37,414 bases of DNA from Tabrizicola soli (GTDB lineage Bacteria; Pseudomonadota; Alphaproteobacteria; Rhodobacterales; Rhodobacteraceae). The stretch covers positions 1-37,414 of the forward strand of contig NZ_JAEACP010000031.1 of assembly GCF_015999335.1 (NCBI RefSeq), read 5' to 3'. Each line of letters starts with the position of its first letter. The stretch's first letter is position 1. The notes under the pieces are model-generated. The model did no database searches. It was given only the letters and a program-made list of their open reading frames with translations, and had not been told where the DNA came from. Positions 31,770 through 37,414 of this stretch are shown here, piece after piece. Both the position numbers and the translations under genes were made by a program.

Positions 31770-32975
31770 CTATTGGCTGGTCGACCCTCGGATACTGATC
31801 AGACGCGCCGAGGATGGGTCATAACGATAGTCGGTGATCGACCGATCCTTGATGCGCTTCACAGCTTCATCAATGACGAACAGAGGCACCATGAACCATT
31901 CCTTCGGCACGACCGGTCGTCCGAAGCGATCCCGGATCTCGATGTCGCACCTAGCTGGCTCGAAGATGCGATGGATCAGGTTTTCGAGTTTTGTTCTGTT
32001 GATGTTGAACAGTTCGTAGGTCGCAACAAGTTCAACATCTGCCATGAGGAAGGTTGGTTGCAGCCGCGCACCAGCGATCCGCTGTTTCACGCTCATGTTC
32101 GTCACGCCAATCTTGTGAATGACCTCGCGGTGTTGGGCGACCATTGGGTGATCGGACTTGCTTCTCAGCACATAGATGGTGCCGCTCGCCTCATCTCCGT
32201 CCTCTGGCCGGTCTGCAAAGAGGGGGCCAGCGACTGGCTCGGTGATCCGCCTTCCAGCTTCGTCCTTGTTCAGCGCCCGCTGAAGCGATCGCATGAGCAT
32301 ATTGCTCTCGGTGCCGTTGTCGAAGATCACCCGCAGCCGCGCATCGGTTCTTCCCTGAGCAGTGATTTCAATCTCGCCCATCTCGGCGACATAGGCTTTC
32401 TGCCCGCCAACGATGAAAAACCGGCCGGGCGCGATCTCGGCCTTTAGCTCAAAGGGACGGGTTTCCCGGATTCCTTCATCGAGGTCCTTCTGGACCTGCT
32501 CGAACAACGGCTTGAAAGTCGCGAAGTCCTCGCAGCGCGTCCGGTTCGCCACCTCCTCTGCCGCCTGCTTTTCCGCTGCCGGTCGGACATGCCGGAGTTC
32601 CGTTATCCCGGGACACTCAGCCTCGACTCCGAGCGCCGCCAACAGGGCATCGTCGTCAAGTTCCTCGTCCTCCCCCGTGGCAGTAGCAGTCACTGGGTCT
32701 CCGAGTAGGCCCTGATGATCGAGCGGGGCCACTACGGAACGGCATTCGGGCAGTGCCTTGATCCGGTCCAGGCGCACGGCATAGAGGCGCTCGAAGATGT
32801 CTCGGTCCTCCCCATGCTGTGGGATACGGCCGTGCTCTTCAACGAAGCACTGAATGTCCTCGAACCCAGCGATAATCCGCTCTTCTTGCGGGGTCCGACT
32901 GCTGGTCTTCTTCGACCCGACCTCTACCCCCAACTCGGAGAGAAGGGCGTCGTCTTCATCGGTGAAGTCAGCCAT
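31770..32975 (-). CDS. GIY-YIG nuclease-like protein of the defence-like operon
   Basis: 401-residue protein, last gene of the island operon. The C-terminal part is a GIY-YIG/MUG113-type domain: GTIYVLRSKSD (about 262-272), HKIGVTNMSVKQRI with Lys-Ile-Gly for YIG and the conserved Arg, and TKLENLIHRIF with the metal-binding Glu and a His. It may be the DNA-cutting component. The N-terminal region duplicates a short acidic motif, DDALLSELGVEV (8-19) and DDALLAALGVEA (108-119), separated by a helical stretch (FVEEHGRIPQHGEDRDIFERL) like those in helicase-associated domains. ATG 32975 overlaps the helicase stop by 8 bp. Confidence 0.85.
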   Translation of the reverse strand: MADFTDEDDALLSELGVEVGSKKTSSRTPQEERIIAGFEDIQCFVEEHGRIPQHGEDRDIFERLYAVRLDRIKALPECRSVVAPLDHQGLLGDPVTATATGEDEELDDDALLAALGVEAECPGITELRHVRPAAEKQAAEEVANRTRCEDFATFKPLFEQVQKDLDEGIRETRPFELKAEIAPGRFFIVGGQKAYVAEMGEIEITAQGRTDARLRVIFDNGTESNMLMRSLQRALNKDEAGRRITEPVAGPLFADRPEDGDEASGTIYVLRSKSDHPMVAQHREVIHKIGVTNMSVKQRIAGARLQPTFLMADVELVATYELFNINRTKLENLIHRIFEPARCDIEIRDRFGRPVVPKEWFMVPLFVIDEAVKRIKDRSITDYRYDPSSARLISIRGSTSQ

Positions 32976-35019
32976 TGGCGGCCTCGGCTTTCATCCGGGC
33001 AAGGAATGCCACGCCCTCCGCCATTCGCCGCTCCCACGCATCCTGTGAGGTGATCGACGGCAGGCGTCCGCGCTCCAGCTTGAATTTCACTGCCCGTCGG
33101 GCGAAGTCCCGTGCTTCTTCTGGTGTCAGCTTGACCTTCTTGGATGCGATCACGACCGCGACCTGTTTCAGACTGTCCTCGCTCATGGTTTTGGCCAGGA
33201 TCGAATAAGCTTCGCCGAACGGGTTGATCCGATCGATCAGGTCGATGTCCAGATCGCGGACGTTCATGAACCTCCGCACCCCGTCGATTAGGGCCGTGTT
33301 GGCCGATCGCTCGCCGTCATCGGTGCCGGTGGCGAGGCGTTTCGCCTCCTGCGTGAGGTTCAGCGCTGCGATGGCGTGCTGGCGGACAGCCTCTTGATCG
33401 TGGTCGTCAAGCTCGGGAAATCTCTCCTTCACGATCTTCCCCATCCGGACCTGGGTCAGTTCCTCAGGCACCAGCTCCTCGCGATCGAAGAGGCCGCGTT
33501 CTATCGCTGATTTGTCCTGCACGAAGGCCGTGATCACTTCGTTCAAATCCTGGCTGCATATCCGCACGGCTTCCCTGCTCCTTGGCTCGACCAGTCCCTT
33601 GATCTCGATCTGGAAGGTGCCGGTCTCCTCGTTAAAGCCAACGTTGCACTTGTTCTGGTCATACCCCGTGTCGCCGTAGTCAAACCCCGGCTGCGCGCTG
33701 CTGGTCTGCGTCTTCGGTTTGAACTCGAACTTCGGGGCCAGGACCTGTTCCATCAACAGGCTTGCCGCGATCGCCTTCAGCGTGTCGTTAACTGCTTCAG
33801 TCACCAGCCCCTGCGAGGCATCCGGTTCAGCAATGAGATTGGTAAACCGGGCATTGGTCTTGCCCGGCGCATCGCGCGTGGCTCGGCCGATGATCTGGAC
33901 CACCTCGGTCAGGCTGGCGCGATAGCCGACCGTGAGGGCGTGTTCGCACCAGATCCAGTCGAAACCCTCCTTCGCCATGCCTAGTGCGATGATGATGTCT
34001 ACATGGTCGCGGTTCATCTTCTGAGCTGGATCCTTCAGCGCGGATGAGACCCTGTCGCGCCGCGGCCCCTCGTCATCGACCAGATCAGCAATCCGCAGCA
34101 CCCGACCCTCGGGTGTCCGGACCAGCTGGAAGCCGGTCGCCTCGTCTACCCCTTGCCATTCGCCTAGGGACTCGATGATCTCCTCCACCTCCTTGTGCTT
34201 GTCCTTCGTGCTCTCGCGCGAGTTGACGGATGGGATGTGCAGGATGGTCTTCTCGGCCGGGTCAAGCACCTTCAGGATGTCGTCGACATAGGGGCCATTG
34301 TAGAAGAAATACCCGATGTCCAGCGCCTTGAGATGCTCATACCCGTTCAGCTGCTCGTAGTAGGTGTAGGTCACCGTCTCGAATTTGCTCTCGTCCTGCG
34401 GCATCAGGACGGCCTCGGCGTCGCCGCGGAAATAGCTGCCGGTCATAGCGACGACATGCACCCGGTCCCGATCGATGAAGGCGCCCAGGTGCGCACCCAG
34501 CTTGTTGTCGGGGTTGGCGCTGACATGATGGAACTCGTCCACTGCGATTAGCCGGTCATCAAAGGCTTCGACACCGAACCGGTCCACTGCGAAGCGGAAG
34601 GTTGAATGGGTGCAGACCAGCACGCGGTCCCTACTCTCCAGAAACGCACCGACCGAGTTCACCTTGCCGCCGTCGGTGCCGGGCGAGTTGCAGAGGTTCC
34701 ACTTCGGCTCCACGTTCCAGTCGGCCCAGAAGCCGAACTTTGACAGCGGCTCGTCGGCGAAGCTGGACCCGATCGACTTCTCCGGCACCACGATGATCGC
34801 CTGCTTCAGGCCCTGGTTGTGCAGCTTGTCCAGCGCGATGAACATCAGCGCGCGACTCTTACCGCTGGCCGGGGGTGACTTGATCAGGAGGTATTGCTCG
34901 CCCCGCTTCTCATACGCCCGTTCCTGCATGACGCGCATGCCGAGTTCGTTCGCCCTGGTCGAGGTGCCATTGCGTGCATAGGTGACAGAGACCGATGGGA
35001 CATGAAGGCGTTCAGTCAT
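32968..35019 (-). CDS. DEAD/DEAH-box superfamily 2 helicase
   Basis: 683-residue SF2 helicase/translocase. Walker A SPPASGKSRAL (Lys54), motif II DEFH (161-164, a DEAH variant), motif III AMTGSY (191-196) and motif VI QIIGRATR (375-382) are present. A C-terminal half of about 280 residues is mostly helical with no nuclease motif I recognise. AAGGA eight bases before ATG 35019 is a good ribosome binding site. It overlaps the GIY-YIG gene downstream by 8 bp and the small upstream frame by 8 bp. Its role is probably DNA translocation in a restriction-like complex. Confidence 0.9.
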   Translation of the reverse strand: MTERLHVPSVSVTYARNGTSTRANELGMRVMQERAYEKRGEQYLLIKSPPASGKSRALMFIALDKLHNQGLKQAIIVVPEKSIGSSFADEPLSKFGFWADWNVEPKWNLCNSPGTDGGKVNSVGAFLESRDRVLVCTHSTFRFAVDRFGVEAFDDRLIAVDEFHHVSANPDNKLGAHLGAFIDRDRVHVVAMTGSYFRGDAEAVLMPQDESKFETVTYTYYEQLNGYEHLKALDIGYFFYNGPYVDDILKVLDPAEKTILHIPSVNSRESTKDKHKEVEEIIESLGEWQGVDEATGFQLVRTPEGRVLRIADLVDDEGPRRDRVSSALKDPAQKMNRDHVDIIIALGMAKEGFDWIWCEHALTVGYRASLTEVVQIIGRATRDAPGKTNARFTNLIAEPDASQGLVTEAVNDTLKAIAASLLMEQVLAPKFEFKPKTQTSSAQPGFDYGDTGYDQNKCNVGFNEETGTFQIEIKGLVEPRSREAVRICSQDLNEVITAFVQDKSAIERGLFDREELVPEELTQVRMGKIVKERFPELDDHDQEAVRQHAIAALNLTQEAKRLATGTDDGERSANTALIDGVRRFMNVRDLDIDLIDRINPFGEAYSILAKTMSEDSLKQVAVVIASKKVKLTPEEARDFARRAVKFKLERGRLPSITSQDAWERRMAEGVAFLARMKAEAANG

Positions 35020-35197
35020 GGTAGATTTCCTTGGCGCCCATGGCGTAAATCAAGACCCAATCAAGACCTCCGGCCACTATCATGGCCATGTAAGACTTTG
35101 ATTCATAATTGCTTTCTCTTGAAGTGCGCACTTTCCACCCCTCATCGATCAAAACCCGATCAAAACTTTCCCGGCCGTCATGCCCAGAAGGGAACAT
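35012..35197 (-). CDS. Possible 61-residue protein between ATP-binding and helicase genes
   Basis: Unrecognised small frame. In favour: GAGGG six bases before ATG 35197, a 20-bp overlap with the preceding gene's end, and an 8-bp overlap of its stop with the helicase start (ATGACTGA), the same junction style as the rest of the operon. The product repeats a hydrophobic motif 33 residues apart, FDRVLID (12-18) and LDWVLIY (45-51). Against: the underlying DNA repeats could instead be regulatory, and no family is known to me. If not coding, this is a 158-bp intergenic region. Confidence 0.45.
   Translation of the reverse strand: MFPSGHDGRESFDRVLIDEGWKVRTSRESNYESKSYMAMIVAGGLDWVLIYAMGAKEIYHD
35049..35166. 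repeat. Two pairs of ATCAARAC repeats, 11-bp spacing
   Basis: ATCAAGAC at 35049 and 35060, and ATCAAAAC at 35148 and 35159. Within each pair the spacing is 11 bp, and the pairs are 99 bp apart (nine helical steps of 11, also 33 codons). The pairs lie between the AlbA_2-type and helicase genes. Confidence 0.7.
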
Positions 35198-36635
35198 AGC
35201 CTGCCCTCGGATGTGTCGGGTCTGCCGGCCGGATCAGCCCGGCTTTCTGGCACTGCCCGATGATCACCGAAGCCTGCGAGGCGTTCTTCGGGTCGATCCC
35301 GAAGCGTTCGCACAGGGTTGAATTCTTCATGCGCTGGCCGCTGACGAACTTCAAAGCTGCATGCTGGTAGCAGGCCCTGATCCTTTCCTCCGGTGTCATC
35401 TCGGCAAACCGACGCGGGGCGAAAAGCACTGCCCGCACGGCATCGCCTTCGGTCCGGAAGTCCGGTGGCGGCAATTGGTGCAGCTCAACTGCAAAAATCA
35501 CCTTGTCGATGCCCGTTCCCTGCTCCTCGCACAGGCGCATGCGCCGCATGAGAGAGGCCAGCGCCTCGTTGCGGGAGCGGGGGGGCAGGTCGAGGAACCG
35601 GTCCGGGCTCACCAGAGGCTGCCCCGGATTCGTGATCTCCATCCTGTCCGCGAACAACTCGATCAACGGGCCCGCCCCGCCGACCGTCATATCCTGGTGG
35701 ATCAGCGCGTTCGCCACCAGTTCACGGATGGCGATCGACGGGTAAAGCGGCCGATCCTCACGGAACGCCTTGCCGATGTGCTCGTTTCGCGGAAGCAGAC
35801 CGTCGATGTAGTCGACCAGCCCCTTGAAACCAGCGGCATAGCCGCGCTGCCCATCCTGCCGGTGCGTGACAGTATTGGCTCGGCTCATCCCGTCATAAGC
35901 GACGAAGCGCACGGCCTTGCGCGCGATCGCAGGTGCGAAGTCGCTCAGTCGCTTAGCAAACAGGACTGCGCCCAGGTTGGTGATGTTCCAGTGGCCGCCT
36001 GCGTCCTGCTGCACCAGGCGATCGGCCAGCAGTCTGTCGAAGATGCCAGCACGGTTGTCTGGCAAGGGTTGCGCCGTCAGGTCGAAGTAGCTGGCATAGT
36101 CAAGCCGCGCAAGAACCTGGTCGCCCGTCAGGAACTGAGCAGCAATCCCGGTTTCCCAGGCGTAGGGCTGCAGTTTTGCCCAAAGGGCCCGCAGACGTTC
36201 TGGATGCTCAGACAGCCGTGGCGTTGCACTGCCGATGCGAATGTAAGCACTCCGGTCGAACTCCACCGGCGCGGTCATGGCTGCAGGGATCGTCAGCAGG
36301 ATCAGCCGCGTGCCGTGATAGTCGACCGTCTCGAACTTGAAATCGATCGCCGGCTGCAGACGCTGTGCAAGCCAGAGGTCCAGCGGCTGGCCATTCTCCT
36401 TGCGTGTGCCGGGTTCGAACGTGGTCCCGATTGCAGAATGGTCGCCATCGCGGACGCCCCATACGACATAACCGAAATGTTGATCCGCCACGCGCGCAGA
36501 GTTCGAGAGGGCCGAGATCAGCTTGCCGATCATCTGCCCGTCCGGATTGTTCTCCTTGAACTCAGCCCAGGGTGCCTCGGCAGGCAGCTTCCGCAGGTCG
36601 TTGATGATGGCCAGGGTGCGCGGGTCTGTAGTCAT
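35178..36635 (-). CDS. AlbA_2/Schlafen-type ATP-binding protein
   Basis: 485-residue protein. The N-terminal AlbA_2 (Schlafen-like, divergent AAA-4) domain runs from WAEFKENN (23-30) through GYVVWGVRDGDHSAIGTTF (55-73) to YIRIGSATPRLSEHPERL (131-148). The second half is a GHKL-type ATP-binding fold: ELVANALIHQD (305-315), DRMEITNPG (330-338) and EEQGTGIDKVI (370-380) correspond to the N, G1 and G2 boxes. A winged-helix-like C-terminus follows. Proteins of this build occur in phage-defence loci and as regulators. It overlaps the methyltransferase stop by ATGA and the small downstream frame by 20 bp. Confidence 0.88.
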   Translation of the reverse strand: MTTDPRTLAIINDLRKLPAEAPWAEFKENNPDGQMIGKLISALSNSARVADQHFGYVVWGVRDGDHSAIGTTFEPGTRKENGQPLDLWLAQRLQPAIDFKFETVDYHGTRLILLTIPAAMTAPVEFDRSAYIRIGSATPRLSEHPERLRALWAKLQPYAWETGIAAQFLTGDQVLARLDYASYFDLTAQPLPDNRAGIFDRLLADRLVQQDAGGHWNITNLGAVLFAKRLSDFAPAIARKAVRFVAYDGMSRANTVTHRQDGQRGYAAGFKGLVDYIDGLLPRNEHIGKAFREDRPLYPSIAIRELVANALIHQDMTVGGAGPLIELFADRMEITNPGQPLVSPDRFLDLPPRSRNEALASLMRRMRLCEEQGTGIDKVIFAVELHQLPPPDFRTEGDAVRAVLFAPRRFAEMTPEERIRACYQHAALKFVSGQRMKNSTLCERFGIDPKNASQASVIIGQCQKAGLIRPADPTHPRAGYVPFWA

Positions 36636-37303
36636 GACTTGGCCAGCTTACCGCGTGCAGACGGCGAGGTCGTCATCTTCGTATACATATCGAACAACTT
36701 CTCCAGCCGTTCGGTGTCGTTCTTGAAGCGGCGGCCGATGTAGATGCGTTCGAGGACCTCGTCGTTGCGGTCGTGGGCAGCGCGCAGGTTTTCGGGCATC
36801 TTCTCGGGGTCGTAGAGGTCGGCGATGGTGGCGGGGAAATGTGCCTCGCGGGCGAGGAGGATATCTTCGGCGCAGGCGGTCAGATCGGCCTTGTTCTTTT
36901 CAGTCAGGGTGGGGACGGGGAAGGTGTTCCAGCCGAGGGTATTGGAGTATCGGTAGTCGGTCTTCAGCTTGCCGCAGACAGTGCCGATCCAGACCAGGTG
37001 CAGGCGCGAGGCTATCAGCGCCATGTTCCAAAGTGGGGCATCATAGAGGGCAAAAGCCAAATCAGTGATGATTGATCCAGGCGGCAGCAGACCAACCGGA
37101 AGGTATTGGCGGGTTTCAGAGGAGACCTTCGGAACGATAATACAGGTTTCCGTCCCGGTCTGTTTCACTTCTTCGAATCTGTGTGGCCAGGCTGCGCCTT
37201 GCTTTGTCCCATCCTTGGGACTCAGCGATCTTGCTTTCGCTACAGAGGCGAAGCGTTTGGAGAAGTCTGCAACTTGGGCAGCATAGTTAGGCTCCAGACC
37301 CAT
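36632..37303 (-). pseudogene. MmeI-like DNA methyltransferase, 3' part only, cut by an IS element
   Basis: C-terminal portion of a class I N6-adenine DNA methyltransferase of the MmeI-like group. Visible are the target-recognition stretch CIIVPKVSSETRQYLPVGLL, then SIITDLAFALYDAPLWNMAL, SRLHLVWIGTVCGKLKTDYR, YSNTLGWNTFPVP and the helical end DLYDPEKMPENLRAAHD with ERIYIGRRFKNDTERLEKLF. The SAM-binding and NPPY motifs are absent because an IS5-family element starts immediately upstream. The border at about 37303 is estimated. The missing 5' part may survive beyond the IS. First gene of the defence-like operon; its stop overlaps the next ATG by ATGA. Confidence 0.85.
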
Positions 37304-37414
37304 TGATTTCGGGCGGTTCGCGTGATTCAGGCCTCGCAAGGAGACCTGACCGATGAGCAACCTCTACTGGCTGTCCGAGGCGCAAATGGAGCGCCTGAAG
37401 CCATTCTTTCCGAA
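37304..37414 (+). mobile_element. Left end of an IS5-family insertion sequence
   Basis: The transposase start at 37353 identifies the element, and homology to the methyltransferase ends near 37303. The exact left terminus and any target duplication cannot be fixed because the right end is outside the window. Confidence 0.7.
37353..37414 (+). CDS. IS5-family transposase, first 20 codons
   Basis: Partial frame running off the right edge. It starts at ATG 37353, nine bases after AAGGAG. The product begins MSNLYWLSEAQMERLKPFFP, the conserved opening of IS5-family (IS427-like) transposases, whose N-terminal helix is part of the DNA-binding region. The catalytic DDE residues are not in the window, so activity cannot be judged. 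Confidence 0.85.
   Translation, partial: MSNLYWLSEAQMERLKPFFP

Noticed and set aside
1-37414. CRISPR array, rRNA, complete tRNA or toxin-antitoxin pair.
   Set aside because: I found no regularly spaced direct repeats with unique spacers, no rRNA-like stretches, and no recognisable toxin-antitoxin pair.

Overview
The window is high-GC alphaproteobacterial DNA, most likely from Rhodobacterales (Paracoccaceae-like). The evidence is the codon bias, the tightly overlapping ATGA gene junctions, the phn gene set (phnG-N operon, separate phnM, DUF1045 protein, hexapeptide transferase, PhnE with a large periplasmic insert) and a GC-rich intergenic palindrome. I cannot name a species from sequence alone. 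Almost all of 1..29736 looks like chromosomal backbone. From about 29737 to the right end is a foreign island of visibly lower GC.

Layout. 1..2756 (minus): a signalling trio of membrane Ser/Thr kinase, FHA protein and the start of a PP2C phosphatase. 2932..8800 (plus): AEC permease, S-formylglutathione hydrolase, secreted CAP protein, YaiI/DUF188 protein, a small coiled-coil membrane protein, EamA permease, HAD hydrolase and an ornithine-cyclodeaminase-family reductase, several translationally coupled. 9014..12136 (plus): a marR-emrA-emrB type efflux operon with a palindromic operator touching the marR start.

12196..29428 is a large phosphonate locus. It has the complete C-P lyase core phnGHIJKLN (minus, one overlapping operon), phnM, divergent phnF with HutC-type operator repeats, a DUF1045/2H-phosphoesterase protein that may replace the missing PhnP, a hexapeptide acyltransferase, the transporter phnCDE1E2, and a second separate cassette (phnD-, phnC- and phnE-like transporter, SAM methyltransferase, second PhnM-like amidohydrolase). 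Heptamers with 11-bp spacing that resemble Pho boxes sit upstream of phnC, between phnM and the DUF1045 gene, and upstream of the second cassette. This suggests PhoB control of uptake and of the late pathway steps, while the phnG operon looks PhnF-controlled.

The island begins at a 17-bp copy of a tRNA-Pro 3' end (29737..29753), followed by a tyrosine recombinase. It then carries a minus-strand, fully overlapping defence-like operon: MmeI-like DNA methyltransferase (its 5' part cut off by an IS5-family element at the right edge), AlbA_2/Schlafen-type ATP-binding protein, a possible 61-residue protein, a DEAD/DEAH helicase and a GIY-YIG nuclease-like protein. This is the strongest candidate for an incompletely described system. 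The methyltransferase-containing phosphonate cassette is the second.
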